Of a stretch of 64,000 bases of DNA, positions 16,171-26,165 are shown piece after piece. The position numbers were made by a program, and so were the translations under genes. The notes beneath the pieces are model-generated. The model saw only the letters and a program-made list of their open reading frames with translations, ran no database searches and was not told the origin of the DNA. Numbering within the stretch: position 1 is the first letter of the stretch; each line of letters begins with the position of its first letter. This stretch comes from Opitutus sp. (GTDB lineage Bacteria > Verrucomicrobiota > Verrucomicrobiia > Opitutales > Opitutaceae): contig JACEUQ010000001.1 of NCBI GenBank assembly GCA_024998815.1, positions 124,001 through 188,000 on the forward strand. The letters run 5' to 3'.

Positions 16171-16353
16171 TTAAAAATCGATGTAGATGAACCGCGAAGA
16201 TTGACCGCAGAAAAGGATCACCGCGCCCAGCAGCGCCCCCCACCAAAGGCCGCGCAGCCAGGCGCGGTCAAGGTGCCCGGCGCCCACAGGGGGGGCCGTG
16301 CCGCAGCCCTGCAGAAACTCGCACACCGACTTGATCCAAAACAACGTTTTCAT
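16171..16353 (-). CDS. 60-residue DltX-like microprotein ending FIYIDF
   Basis: This small gene lies between the MBOAT and SGNH genes (7-base and 3-base gaps) in a different frame from the MBOAT gene. It encodes a soluble N-terminal stretch, one transmembrane helix (about residues 33-50, LRGLWWGALLGAVILFC) and the C-terminal hexapeptide FIYIDF with Tyr57. Gram-positive DltX microproteins are likewise single-span and end in FIYxxF. Many MBOAT proteins carry a FIYFQF-like ending themselves. The terminal tyrosine has been proposed as the acyl-carrying residue. I infer that this peptide shuttles acyl groups between the MBOAT and SGNH partners. Confidence 0.75.
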   Translation of the reverse strand: MKTLFWIKSVCEFLQGCGTAPPVGAGHLDRAWLRGLWWGALLGAVILFCGQSSRFIYIDF

Positions 16354-16360
16354 GGGGAGG

Positions 16361-17539
16361 TTAAACGCCGGCGATTCGCCGGAAAAAGAAGAGTGCAGTC
16401 GGTAAATCCATACAGAAAAACGCCCAGCCGAGGTTAACCGAAACGAAGGTCAGCGCCCACCCCGCCGCTGCACCCCAGGGCGAGGGTTGCGCACTAGCCG
16501 GGCGCCAGCTTTTCCATATCCGGTGCCCGGCCAGCAGGATTCCGTGCCACAGGCCCCAGACGAGGAAGTTGAGCCCCGCGCCGTGCCACAGGCCGCTGAC
16601 CGCCAGAGTGGTTAATACGTTGAGGTAAACGCGCTGCGGTGACCGGCGTGACCCGCCGAGGGGAATAAAAACGTAATCCGTGAGCCACTTGGTGAGCGAG
16701 ATATGCCAGTGAGCCCAGAACGCGGCGATGTTGGTGCGGGCGTAGGGCCAATCGAAGTTCTCCGGCACCTTGATGCCAAACAGGCGGGCCGAGCCGATCG
16801 CTATGTCCGAATAGGCCGAGAAATCGACGTAGATTTTCACCCCATAGGCCAACAGCCAAAGCGGTAGGGCCCACCGCTCCGCCCGCGCTATATCGGCCAT
16901 GTTCAGGTGGTCGGTGAACGCGCTGAGCAGGTCGGCGATGGCGAACTTTTTGGCCAACCCGACGAGGATGCGAGTGATGCCCAGTTCCCAGTCCTCCGCC
17001 CATTCGAGGGAGGGCTGCGCGAGTTTGGCGGCGAAGTCGGGGTAGCGCTTGATGGGGCCAGCCACCATGGTCGGGAAAAACAGAATGAAGGCGAGGTAGT
17101 CGGCCAGTTTGCCGCGTTCGGCGGTGCCGCGGTAACGGTCGACCGCGTAATGGATGAATTCGAAGGTGAAAAACGAAATGCCGAGAGGCAAAAACGCCCC
17201 CGCCCAATACCACGGATTCTGAGGTGGCGGCCCCAGCACCAGACTGGTGAGGAAATTCCAGTATTTGAAAATGATCAGGAACACGAGGGCCTGGGCGATG
17301 CCGGCCAGGCACAGCCAGGAGCCGGGTTTGTAGAGGCGGCTGAAGGCGCTCTCCCACATAAAGATTAGCAGGCAAAACGCGCCGGCGGCTCCGCCGATCT
17401 GGGTGAGGGAAAAGAAAATAAAGAAGGCGGCGCCGAAGAAAAAGCATACCCACGGCTGCCAGCGCGCCCCGGCGATCCGAAACCCGATGGCCGCCGGAAC
17501 CAGAAAAATCAGGAAATAGGTGAAGGTGTTGAAAATCAT
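16361..17539 (-). CDS. MBOAT-family membrane O-acyltransferase (AlgI/DltB-like)
   Basis: A 392-residue polytopic membrane protein that moves acyl groups across the inner membrane. Start MIFNTFTYFLIFLVPAAIGF at 17539 is chosen because the 16 upstream residues are not membrane-like. Family motifs include ISFFTFEFIHYAVDRYRG, FFPTMVAGPIKR, KIYVDFSAYSDIAIGSARLF, NIAAFWAHWHISLTKWLTDY and VSGLWHGAGLNFLVWGLWHG with the catalytic His319. It stops at RRIAGV, short of the usual FIYFQF tail. That tail is present in the next small gene instead. It forms an operon with the two downstream genes. Confidence 0.9.
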   Translation of the reverse strand: MIFNTFTYFLIFLVPAAIGFRIAGARWQPWVCFFFGAAFFIFFSLTQIGGAAGAFCLLIFMWESAFSRLYKPGSWLCLAGIAQALVFLIIFKYWNFLTSLVLGPPPQNPWYWAGAFLPLGISFFTFEFIHYAVDRYRGTAERGKLADYLAFILFFPTMVAGPIKRYPDFAAKLAQPSLEWAEDWELGITRILVGLAKKFAIADLLSAFTDHLNMADIARAERWALPLWLLAYGVKIYVDFSAYSDIAIGSARLFGIKVPENFDWPYARTNIAAFWAHWHISLTKWLTDYVFIPLGGSRRSPQRVYLNVLTTLAVSGLWHGAGLNFLVWGLWHGILLAGHRIWKSWRPASAQPSPWGAAAGWALTFVSVNLGWAFFCMDLPTALFFFRRIAGV

Positions 17540-17866
17540 GGCGGCCTGCGAGCCGCGCAGAATAGCGGATCTCGGGGGCGACCGCACTGGGGCGCTAGCC
17601 GTATGAGAGGGTGGGGCTCAACCCACGGGGAGCCACCTCCGCCGGAGGTTTTGCACTACGGCGCGTTGGCCCTCATCCGTTGACCAACACAAGGACGGTG
17701 AAACCGGTCCCAAGTACACAAGCGGCGGGTTTGGAGCGCCGAACTTCCTTCGAACGGCCTCGCCAGTCCCTTTTGTGTGCACACAAAAAAAGGAGCCCGG
17801 TGAAGGGCCCCTTTTTTAACTTTTGTGATTATCGAGCAAGGCTCGGCTCACTCGAACGGCAGCGCT
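17540..17866. other. 327-base gap with terminator
   Basis: It contains the glycogen phosphorylase terminator at 17784-17817 and an 18-base perfect palindrome TTTTGTGTGCACACAAAA (17771-17788) overlapping its tail. The remainder should hold the promoter of the MBOAT operon. No gene is seen. Confidence 0.5.
17784..17817 (-). terminator. Intrinsic terminator after glgP
   Basis: On the minus strand GGGGCCC-TTCACC-GGGCTCC is followed by seven T residues and GTG. It has A-runs on the other side, so it could work in both directions. It lies 50 bases after the glycogen phosphorylase stop codon. Confidence 0.8.
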
Positions 17867-20422
17867 TTATTGGCAGCAGGCGACGACCGAAACGGGCGGC
17901 AGGCTCCAGATGTCCTTGGCGTATTCGCGGATGGTGCGATCGCTGGAGAACTTACCGACGCGTGCGGTGTTAAGAATCGCCATCTTGGCCCAACGTGACT
18001 TGTCGCGGTAAGCCGCGTCCACGCGTTCGTGGGCTTGGACGTAGGTGCGATAATCGGCGAGCACCTTGTAGGGATCGCCACCATCGAGCAGGCTGTGGTG
18101 GAGCGAACCGAACGCATGGCTCTCGCCGGGCGTGAAGTACTCGGAGCCGAGCCAATCGATGACCGCGCGCAATTCCTCGTCGTCCCCGTAGTAGTTCCAC
18201 GGGTTATAACCCTTGGCGTCGAGCGCCTCCACATCAGGCACCTTCAAGCCGAAGATGAAGATGTTGTCTTCGCCCACCTCTTCGCCGATTTCAACATTGG
18301 CGCCGTCAAGGGTGCCGATGGTGAGCGCGCCGTTGAGGGCGAGCTTCATGTTACCCGTACCGGACGCCTCTTTGCCAGCAGTCGAAATCTGCTCGGAAAG
18401 GTCTGCGGCAGGGATGATGCGCTCAGCCAGGGAAACCCGGTAGTTGGGCAGGAAAACCACCTTGAGTTTGTCCTTGATACGCACGTCACGATTGATGCGG
18501 TCGCCGATAACGTTGATCGCACGGATGATGTTCTTGGCGAGGTCGTAGCCGGGGGCTGCTTTTGCGCCAAAAATGAACACGCGGGGGACGATATCGAGGG
18601 ACGGATTTTGCAACAAGCGGCGGTAAAGGGTGATGATGTGCAGCAGGTTGAGGTGCTGTCGTTTATATTCATGCAGGCGCTTGATCTGGACGTCGAAGAG
18701 CGCGTCCGGAGAGACGACCACACCGCACTGGTCGTGAATCACCGCGGCGAGGTCTTGTTTGTTGGCGCGCTTGATCGCCATGAACTCCTTTTGGAAGTCG
18801 GCCTGGTCGGCGAACTTCTCCAATCCGCGTAGCACATCGAGGTCGCGGGCCCACACCAAGGGCGAGCCGAGTTTCTCGGTGATCAGCCCGGAGAGGCGGG
18901 GGTTGCAATCGAGCAGCCAGCGGCGCGGGGTGATGCCGTTGGTCTTGTTCTGGAACTTGCCCGGATAGAGCGCATCGAAATCAGGGAAGAGGTCCTTTTT
19001 GAGCAACTCGGTGTGCAGGGCTGCAACGCCGTTGACCGCGTGCGAGCCGACGACGGCGAGGTTCGCCATGCGGAAGGATTTGGCACCACCTTCTTCAACC
19101 AGCGAGAGAATGGCCTTCTTCGAGTTATCGCCGGGCCACTTGGCCTCGACCTTTTCCATGAGACGACGGTTGATCTCGAAGATGATTTGCGTGTGCCGGG
19201 GCAGCACGCGGGTGAAAAGAGGCACGCCCCAACGCTCCAGCGCCTCAGGGAGCAGCGTGTGGTTGGTGTAGCCGAAGGTTTTGACCACAATTTCCCATGC
19301 GTTTTCCCACGTGAAGTTATTCTCGTCGATGAGGATGCGTAGCAGTTCGGGCACCGCGACCGCAGGGTGCGTGTCGTTGAGCTGCACGGCGACTTTGGCG
19401 TCGAAGTTAGCCCAGGAGTTGCCGGGGAGGCGGAAGTGACGGCGGATGATGTCGCGAAGCGAGCACGAGACAAAGAAGTACTGCTGAACGAGGCGCAGCT
19501 CCTTGCCGTTTTCGGTCTTGTCATTCGGGTAAAGGACCTTCGAGACGGTTTCGCCGATGGCCTTTTCGCGCACGGCATCGACATAACCGCCGCTGTTGAA
19601 GGCGACCAAATCGAACTCCTCGGTCGAACGCGATGCCCACAAGCGGAGCAGGTTGACCGTTGCCGTGCCGTAGCCGGCGATCGGAATGTCGTACGGGACG
19701 CCCAAAATAGTTTTCGTATCGACCCAGCGGGGACGGGAGTTGCCGTGGTCGTCAAACACGTGCTCGACCCGGCCGTAAATCTTAACCTCGGTGGTGTATT
19801 CAGCGCGTACCACTTCCCACGGGGTACCGAACATCATCCAGTTGTCGGGATGCTCGACTTGGTGGCCATTGACGAACTCCTGCTTGAACAGGCCGAATTC
19901 ATAATGGATGCCGTAGCCGATGGCGGGCAGGTCCAAGGTGGCGAGCGAGTCTAGGAAGCATGCAGCCAAGCGGCCAAGGCCACCGTTGCCTAGACCCATG
20001 TCCACTTCGCTCTCGCGAACTGACTCCCAGTCAACGCCGAGGTCTTTGAGTGAAGCGCGGGCTTCGTCGTAAAGGCCGGTGTTGTAGAGATTGTTCTCAA
20101 AGAGGCGGCCCATCAGGTACTCGAGCGAGAAATAATAAAGACGGCGCGCGTTGTGTTTGTTGTGTTCGCCTTGGGTGCGGATGAGGCGGGCGAGAATGTG
20201 TTCGCGAACGGCCAGGGAGGTGGCGATCCACCAATCGCGCGGAGTGGCCGTGGTGTGATCGCGCGCTAGGGTGAAATTCAGGTTGCGAACGATCGCTTGG
20301 CTCAAGGATGAAACCGGTGTGTCGGCGACTCGACTCGAGGGGGGCGATGAGGCCCCGTTCGCCGTAGCGATGGGAGCGGTTGAGGAGGCAGCCGTGGACT
20401 TGGTTTTTTTAGGAGCGGGCAT
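17867..20422 (-). CDS. glgP: Glycogen/starch phosphorylase
   Basis: Releases glucose-1-phosphate from alpha-1,4-glucan ends using phosphate and pyridoxal phosphate. The 851-residue product has an Ala/Ser/Pro/Thr-rich N-terminal extension of ~35 residues. The GT35 core follows: [60 protein letters not shown] and [20 protein letters not shown]. The PLP signature is [20 protein letters not shown] with Lys693. Full length and all motifs are intact. The product feeds the phosphoglucomutase encoded at 55282. It lies downstream of mutL and argH on the same strand but with its own terminator. Confidence 0.96.
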   Translation of the reverse strand: MPAPKKTKSTAASSTAPIATANGASSPPSSRVADTPVSSLSQAIVRNLNFTLARDHTTATPRDWWIATSLAVREHILARLIRTQGEHNKHNARRLYYFSLEYLMGRLFENNLYNTGLYDEARASLKDLGVDWESVRESEVDMGLGNGGLGRLAACFLDSLATLDLPAIGYGIHYEFGLFKQEFVNGHQVEHPDNWMMFGTPWEVVRAEYTTEVKIYGRVEHVFDDHGNSRPRWVDTKTILGVPYDIPIAGYGTATVNLLRLWASRSTEEFDLVAFNSGGYVDAVREKAIGETVSKVLYPNDKTENGKELRLVQQYFFVSCSLRDIIRRHFRLPGNSWANFDAKVAVQLNDTHPAVAVPELLRILIDENNFTWENAWEIVVKTFGYTNHTLLPEALERWGVPLFTRVLPRHTQIIFEINRRLMEKVEAKWPGDNSKKAILSLVEEGGAKSFRMANLAVVGSHAVNGVAALHTELLKKDLFPDFDALYPGKFQNKTNGITPRRWLLDCNPRLSGLITEKLGSPLVWARDLDVLRGLEKFADQADFQKEFMAIKRANKQDLAAVIHDQCGVVVSPDALFDVQIKRLHEYKRQHLNLLHIITLYRRLLQNPSLDIVPRVFIFGAKAAPGYDLAKNIIRAINVIGDRINRDVRIKDKLKVVFLPNYRVSLAERIIPAADLSEQISTAGKEASGTGNMKLALNGALTIGTLDGANVEIGEEVGEDNIFIFGLKVPDVEALDAKGYNPWNYYGDDEELRAVIDWLGSEYFTPGESHAFGSLHHSLLDGGDPYKVLADYRTYVQAHERVDAAYRDKSRWAKMAILNTARVGKFSSDRTIREYAKDIWSLPPVSVVACCQ

Positions 20423-20545
20423 GCTTAAATTTTTTTGAAGCTAACTACTAGAATCGTGCCAGTTTGCTCGTGGCGGTGTGGCAACGAACGTTGTGGGTGA
20501 ATTTTTACGTAACTCGAACCTTAAAAAACGCTGCGACCGCTTTTT

Positions 20546-22432
20546 TTAGCGCTGAAAACGGCGAGCTAAATCGCCTTGGCTTAATTCGATGTGCGTCGGC
20601 GTGCCGCCCGGACTGGTCAGCGGGGCGCGGCAGGCGAACAGTTGTCCGACCAGTGAGAGCATGGCGGCTTCGCTGACGGTTTCGCCAAGCCGGACCGCGC
20701 GGGCTGCGGCAAGGCGGGCGAGTTGATCGCGCGCCACGTCGATTTGGCTCTCCTGCAGGCGGCCGTCGCGTAACGCACCGAGCAGCTCGCGCACAAAGGG
20801 CTCGGCGTCCCCCGGCGCCATCCACGCAGGCATTCCCTCGATGCGGAAAAAATTGCGGCCGAACTCAACGACCTCGAAGCCGTGGCCGTTGAGAAACTCC
20901 AAGCGGTCCAGCAGTAGCGCGCTGGCAATGGGGTCGAGTTCCATCGGTACCGGCAGCAGCAGCCGTTGACTGGGCACCGAGCCGTCGCGGAACTGCGCCT
21001 GCAGGCGCTCGAACCAAATGCGTTCGTGCGCCGCCCGGCGGTCGAGCAAAACCAAACCCGCGCGCGTCTCGAACAGGGCGTAGGTACCGTGGGCCACCCC
21101 TAAAAAGCGCCAACCGCCCACGGCCGTGGTCGTGGCGGGTGCCAGCGGCGCTGAGGGTTTGGGGCCCGCAGTCGCGCCGAGGCTCGGCCCGCTGCTAGCA
21201 GCAGGCGGGGTTGCGCGTGCAACCTCGGGCTGGGCGCGCAGCTGTGGCAAAGGGGCGCTGGGTTGCGGTGCGCTTGGGGCAACCGCCGCACGCGGCGGTT
21301 GCGGCAGCGCTATAAGCGGGGTGGCGAGTCGCTGAAGTCCCGACGGCAGCGGCTTTGCCTCGGTTGCTGCTGGCGGGCGAGTCGCGGCTTGCGGTGAATC
21401 CACCTCCACTGCCGCATTGAACGCCGGCCGCGAGGCAGAGTCAGCCCAATCGCGTAGTCGGGCCAGCACTGCGCGGATAATAAATCCCCGCACCTGCGTC
21501 TCCGAGCGGAAGCGTACTTCACGCTTCGACGGGTGTACGTTCACATCGACCGCGGCCGGATCGATTTCGAAAAAAACAAACGCCAGCGGGTAACGCCCCT
21601 TGGGCAACGATTCGTGGTAGCTCTCAATGAGAGCGTAGTTGATCGCCTTCGTATCCACGGGACGCTGATTGATGAAGGTGATCATCTCGTGGCGGGTCGA
21701 GCGGCCCGCTCCCGGGCGACCGATCAGGCCGCTCAAGCGCATGCCGTTTTCCGCAACGTCGATGGGCATGAGTTCTCCCGCCAATTGCCGGCCGAAAATC
21801 TCCGCCACTCGGCCCATCAAATCAACGCACTCCGGCGAGCGGAAAATCACCCGACCGTCCTCGATCAAGGTGAACGCCACCTTGGGAAACGCCAAGGCGT
21901 AGAGGCGCACGCCGGTGATGATGTGCGCCGCCTCGGTGGCGTCGGTTTTGAGGAATTTGCGCCGCGCGGGCACGGAGTTGAACAACTGCGCGACTTCGAT
22001 TCGCGTGCCGACGGGGCGTCCGCAGTCGTGGACATGCACGAACTTGCCGCCGTTAACCAAAATCTCCGAGCCGACGTCGGCGGCGGCTTCGCGGGTCTGT
22101 AACGTGAAGCGGGATACGCTGGCGATCGAGGGCAAGGCTTCGCCGCGAAAGCCAAAACTCGCCAGGCGGTTCAGGTCGTCAGCCTCGTTGATCTTGCTCG
22201 TGGCATGGCGCTCAAGGGCGAGCAGGGCGTCGTCGCGCGACATGCCGTGGCCATTATCCTCGATTCGCATGAGCGAACGTCCGCCGTGGCGAAACTCGAC
22301 TTCGACGCGGGTGGCACCGGCGTCGATGGCATTCTCGACGAGCTCCTTCACTACCGCTGCAGGGCGCTCAATCACCTCGCCCGCGGCGATCTGATTGGCG
22401 ACGCGGTCGGAGAGGATGCGAACTTTGGCCAT
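20546..22432 (-). CDS. mutL: DNA mismatch repair protein MutL
   Basis: Couples mismatch recognition by MutS to strand incision. The 628-residue product has a complete GHKL ATPase domain: RPAAVVKELVENAIDAGA (catalytic Glu30), RIEDNGHGMSRDDALLALER and SFGFRGEALPSIASVSRFTL. A transducer domain with NVHPSKREVRF follows. A Pro/Ala-rich linker (about residues 345-435) leads to the C-terminal dimerisation domain. There the usual DQHA...E endonuclease motif reads LLDRRAAHERIWFE, and the CPHGRP-type motif is replaced by SPGGTPT. The nicking activity may therefore be lost. It shares a strand with argH upstream, but a terminator lies between them. Confidence 0.94.
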   Translation of the reverse strand: MAKVRILSDRVANQIAAGEVIERPAAVVKELVENAIDAGATRVEVEFRHGGRSLMRIEDNGHGMSRDDALLALERHATSKINEADDLNRLASFGFRGEALPSIASVSRFTLQTREAAADVGSEILVNGGKFVHVHDCGRPVGTRIEVAQLFNSVPARRKFLKTDATEAAHIITGVRLYALAFPKVAFTLIEDGRVIFRSPECVDLMGRVAEIFGRQLAGELMPIDVAENGMRLSGLIGRPGAGRSTRHEMITFINQRPVDTKAINYALIESYHESLPKGRYPLAFVFFEIDPAAVDVNVHPSKREVRFRSETQVRGFIIRAVLARLRDWADSASRPAFNAAVEVDSPQAATRPPAATEAKPLPSGLQRLATPLIALPQPPRAAVAPSAPQPSAPLPQLRAQPEVARATPPAASSGPSLGATAGPKPSAPLAPATTTAVGGWRFLGVAHGTYALFETRAGLVLLDRRAAHERIWFERLQAQFRDGSVPSQRLLLPVPMELDPIASALLLDRLEFLNGHGFEVVEFGRNFFRIEGMPAWMAPGDAEPFVRELLGALRDGRLQESQIDVARDQLARLAAARAVRLGETVSEAAMLSLVGQLFACRAPLTSPGGTPTHIELSQGDLARRFQR

Positions 22433-22444
22433 GGATTCGGGGGC

Positions 22445-22481
22445 AAAAAAAGGTAGGCGCCTGAAAACCGGCGCCTACCTT
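22445..22481 (-). terminator. Intrinsic terminator after argH
   Basis: On the minus strand the perfect 12-base stem AAGGTAGGCGCC/GGCGCCTACCTT around GGTTTTCA is followed by a T-run. It sits just after the argH stop and 12 bases before the mutL start. Confidence 0.9.
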
Positions 22482-22486
22482 GATAC

Positions 22487-23887
22487 TCAGCTCAAGAGCT
22501 TCTGCCAGCGGGTGAATTGTTTCTTCACCTGCGCCGGGCCGGGCATTCCGGTGCCGCGGCGTTTGGCCATGGCGCGCTGCAGATCAAACACCACGGCCCA
22601 ATCGTCGCCGTAACCGGGGTGGATTTTCTTCACCTCGGCGGTGGGCAACTTGTCCAGCGGCAGCTTGAGGGTTTCGGCGAGTTTCACGACCGAGCCGACG
22701 GCGTGGTGCGCCTCACGGAAAGGCACTCCGCGATCGACCAAATAGTCGGCGAGATCGGTGGCGAGCAGTGCCGGATCGGCCACTGCCTCGGCGCAGCGCG
22801 GGCGGAAAACCGTTAGGCCGGCGATTGTACCGGCTAGCACGTCGGCGCAAAGCCCAGTCTGGTCAAAGCTGTCGAACACCGGCGGTTTATCCTCCTGCAG
22901 GTCGCGGTTGTAGGTGAGCGGAAGGCCTTTCGCGAGGGTGAGCAGCGTGTGGAGGTTACCCTGAAGGCGGGCCGATTTGCCGCGCAGCAGTTCGCACGAA
23001 TCGGGGTTTTTCTTCTGCGGCATGAGCGAGGAGCCCGTGCAAAAGGTGTCCGGCAAATCGATGAACTTAAACTCCACGCTCGACCAGATGATGAGATCCT
23101 CGGCGATGCGCGACATGTGCACGCCGAAGAGTGCGCAGGCGTTGGCAAACTCGATGAACAGGTCGCGGTCGGCGACGGTGTCCATGGAGTTTTGGGTGAC
23201 GCGCGGGCGGCCCTTGGCATCGACAAAGCCGAGCTGGGTGGCGGTGAACTCGCGATCAATCGGCAGGGTGGTGCCGGCGATGGCGCCCGACCCGAGCGGG
23301 CACCAGTTGGCGTGATCGGCCACGACGGCGAGGCGTTCGCGGTCGCGCTCCAGCATTTCCAAATAAGCAAACAGGTGGTGCGCCAAAAAGACGGGCTGGG
23401 CGCGCTGCAAGTGGGTGTAGCCGGGGATGAGTACATCGCCATCGCTCTGGGCCACCGAAAGGATGGCACGCTGGGCACCTAGGATTTTGTCGGAAAGGAC
23501 TGCGCAGGCGTGTTTGAACCAGAGGCGCATGTCGGTGGCGACTTGGTCGTTGCGACTGCGGGCGGTGTGGAGTTTGGCGGCGGCCGGAACGCTTTGGGTG
23601 AGCGCCTGCTCGATGTTCATGTGAACGTCTTCGAGCTGGGTGCTCCAGGTGAATTTACCCGCGGCGATTTGCGCGAGAATGGCGTCGAGGCCGCGATGGA
23701 TGGCGTCGCGCTCCTTGGCGGTGATGAGGCCGACGTGCGCCAGCATCGCCGAGTGGGCCTTGCTGCCTGCGATGTCGAACGGCGCGAGCCGGTGGTCAAA
23801 CGAGACAGACTCGCTGAACTTGAGCATCAATTCCGCGGGGCCGGCGGTGAAACGCCCGCCCCAAGTCGCTTGAGATTTCTTCGCCAT
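22487..23887 (-). CDS. argH: Argininosuccinate lyase
   Basis: Cleaves argininosuccinate to arginine and fumarate, the last step of arginine synthesis. The 466-residue product starts [20 protein letters not shown], where WGGRF is the usual opening. An upstream in-frame ATG would add seven atypical residues. Further motifs are [47 protein letters not shown] and the fumarase/aspartase signature [16 protein letters not shown]. All active-site segments are present. It stands upstream of mutL, with no other arginine gene in the window. Confidence 0.96.
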   Translation of the reverse strand: MAKKSQATWGGRFTAGPAELMLKFSESVSFDHRLAPFDIAGSKAHSAMLAHVGLITAKERDAIHRGLDAILAQIAAGKFTWSTQLEDVHMNIEQALTQSVPAAAKLHTARSRNDQVATDMRLWFKHACAVLSDKILGAQRAILSVAQSDGDVLIPGYTHLQRAQPVFLAHHLFAYLEMLERDRERLAVVADHANWCPLGSGAIAGTTLPIDREFTATQLGFVDAKGRPRVTQNSMDTVADRDLFIEFANACALFGVHMSRIAEDLIIWSSVEFKFIDLPDTFCTGSSLMPQKKNPDSCELLRGKSARLQGNLHTLLTLAKGLPLTYNRDLQEDKPPVFDSFDQTGLCADVLAGTIAGLTVFRPRCAEAVADPALLATDLADYLVDRGVPFREAHHAVGSVVKLAETLKLPLDKLPTAEVKKIHPGYGDDWAVVFDLQRAMAKRRGTGMPGPAQVKKQFTRWQKLLS

Positions 23888-23969
23888 ATATGAAAGCGCA
23901 AAGAACACGCACCAGCCCTTCCGTGCGCAATGCGAAATACAACTCGCGCCTACGCGACTCAGCGCCGAT

Positions 23970-25731
23970 TCATAGCGGGAAGTTTAGCGAGGTAAGGGCG
24001 CGGAGCGCGCGACGGTCATGATTTTCTGACATGTGAGCGAGAAAGTCGGAGGTATAAAGGTGATGTTTTTGGGGGCGTTGGCCGCGCCAGTGTATGAAAA
24101 GGCTATTGGCCCAGCGGTTGAACATACCGTGGATAGAAACCGCGTTCGGGCGGCGTAATCGGCAGCGATCATCCTGGCGCGAGGCGTCGAGGCGGGCATG
24201 CAAAGCGGTTTCGATTCCCCAGTGCGCAAGGTTGACCTCCAGCCATTGGGCGGGAGTCAACTCGGCGGCGGGGCGACTGGTGGTCAGCGCCACGGTCTCG
24301 GTGGGCTTGCCGTGGCGTTTTCGGCAGGTTCTCGCGGCTTGCGCCACCAGGGGGAAGCAGGCGCTTTCCGCGCTCAACTCGCGCGCCACCAGGGTGCGCG
24401 TCACGGGGTGCTTCTTTTCCTGGGTGGTACGTTGCTCGGCAGCGGGATCTTTTAACGGGTCCAAAAAGGGGCGCCCGGATCGGGCACTTGCGCGGCTACG
24501 ATTTTCTGCAGGCCGGGCTGATTGCCTTTGACGGTGAACAGGTAGTCGCCGCCGTGCTCCAGTACGATCGCCCGCGCGGTGTCCGCCTGGGTATGCAGGG
24601 CGTCAAGGCGCACGAGTTTGTCGACCAAATCGGCCTCTCGCACAGGGCGCGGGCGGCGGGGATCTCGTTGCTTTTTTCGGCGACGACCTCGCTGCCCAGA
24701 TAGAACAGGCTCGGCGAGGTCACTGCGGTCACGACGTTTTGTCCGCCGCTGTGCTTGGGGACTTTGCCGTCGATGACCACGATCTCGCTGTCGGGGGGCT
24801 CGCCTCGCACCTGACGTTGGTGAGCGAGCAAAACCTCCTCGATAGGCGCGGCCTGCACACGGGCGAACAGCCGGCTAAAGGTGGGCTGGCTGGGTGCCCC
24901 GTATTTGCCGCGGCGGCGGATCACCCCGAGGGCTTGGCGTTGGCTGGAGGAGAGTCGGCGGGCGAAGGCGGCCAGGTCACGTTGGCCGCGTGGCGCTCCG
25001 GCCAGATAGGCCGCCGCCGTGATCGCCAGCAGCGCGTGCAAGGGATAGGCCCCGATGTAGGCGCGGTATTCAGGCACTTGCCGGAAGGCCTCCGCCAGGC
25101 TGATTAAATCGGGGACCTTCAGGGTACTTCGCACCGGAACTTTCGCCTCCACCGCAGCTAGCGAGGGTTTGATTTGCCCTGCCTGAAGAGCTCGCCGGGC
25201 CCGGGGCTCCAGCTCGCGCACAAACAGCCGCTTGGGCTTGGCGTGGTGCTCGTAGTAATCGCGCGACTTACGCGTGTTGCCCTTGGTCTGGCCCAACTCG
25301 GTCCACCCGGATGCCTTGTATACACTTCCCGTAAAACGCTCGGGGGCGACGAAGGTTTCGACCACAAGCACGGGATGCTGGTAACGCGCTTGCCAGTCGG
25401 CGCTGAGCCGGCCGAGCACCCGGCTCAATACCGCCGAGCCCAAGTTGGACACCGCCGGCTTGGGCAGCAGCAGAAAACGCACGTTGTTAACCACCAGCGC
25501 CAGTCGGCGTCGACGTTGTTCGCCGCTCCAGCCAATCCACGCCTCCCTCCCTCGCAGGTGCAACGCCGCCGCAGCAAACACCTGCACCGCCACCCAGGTG
25601 CCCTGCGCATCGCTCACCGCGTACAGCAGCCGCTCGCCCACCGGCCTTACTGCGCCCAGATAGTGATGCTCCTCAAGCAGCCCCTGCGCTCGGGCGTTTA
25701 ACTCAGGGCTGTCTAGCACCTGCACCTGCAA
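23970..25731 (-). pseudogene. DruA-like (DUF4338) / ISAs1 fusion transposase, twice frameshifted
   Basis: Three minus-strand frames together spell one protein. The N-terminal ~190 residues (HHYLGAVRPVGERLLYAVSD, WVAVQVFAAAALHLRGREAW, VETFVAPERFTGSVYKASGW) match the DUF4338/DruA domain known from the Druantia defence system. The next part is an ISAs1/H-repeat transposase: KVPDLISLAEAFRQVPEYRA, IVVIDGKVPKHSGGQNVVTA, EKSNEIPAARALCER. The frame then shifts near 24640 to READLVDKLVRLDALHTQAD and HGGDYLFTVKGNQPGLQK. It shifts again within CCCCTTTTT near 24460 to LDPLKDPAAEQRTTQEKK and WGIETALHARLDASRQDDRC. The start codon is uncertain (TTG at 25731). Element ends could not be resolved. Confidence 0.85.
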
Positions 25732-25778
25732 GTGGCTGGAGTTTGGCCCCTGACTAGTCGAACGAAGATCAGCCGAAT

Positions 25779-25848
25779 CCTTGAGCTCACGCTCAAGGCC
25801 ACATGATTCGCGAACACACCCCTTGTGGCCTTGAGCGTGAGCTCAAGG
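25779..25848. repeat. Nested palindrome (25-base arms, each itself a hairpin)
   Basis: The arms 25779-25803 and 25824-25848 are perfect reverse complements around a 20-base loop. Each arm contains CCTTGAGC-TCAC-GCTCAAGG or its complement, so each can also fold alone. The structure lies between the transposase pseudogene and the intron-bearing repeat. Its role is unknown. Confidence 0.85.
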
Positions 25849-25863
25849 TCTGGAGTTTGGCCG

Positions 25864-26044
25864 TTTAACCTGAATTCCGAAGTTCAAGCCAACCACAGAT
25901 TACACAGATTGCACAGATACAATCCCTTAGGAGGTAAACGGACTCAGCTTGATCCCCTTTTTTTCATCCTGTCTTCAAATTCAGTAACACTCTGTTATCT
26001 GTGCTCATCTGTGAATTCCGTGGTTAAAACTTCGGCGTTCAGGT
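25864..26044. repeat. Palindromic MITE-like repeat, copy C (intron at its right edge)
   Basis: The left end reads TTAACCTGAATTCCGAAGTT and the right end GTGGTTAAAACTTCGGCGTT. It is highly similar to copies A and B. The group II intron starts at the base after ...CGTTCAGGT. Confidence 0.8.
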
Positions 26045-26165
26045 GTGCGACCATGAAACTAACAACCATAACAGTGAAAGTCTGTTCGGCCGAATTTAAC
26101 GATTCGCGGTCGAAGGGCCCGGTCACGGATGCAGGCCGCGAGGCCTCGCCGGAAAGCACGACCGT

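Larger units (their letters stand above)
25732..26044. other. 313-base gap filled with palindromes and repeat copy C
   Basis: The gap contains a nested palindrome (25779-25848), two copies of CTGGAGTTTGGCC (25736 and 25850) and the palindromic repeat copy C, ending exactly where the intact intron begins. There is no gene. Confidence 0.6.

Noticed and set aside
23970-25731. A functional Druantia defence system
   Set aside because: Only a DruA-like domain is present, fused to a frameshifted transposase. No large helicase DruE or other Druantia partner lies nearby.
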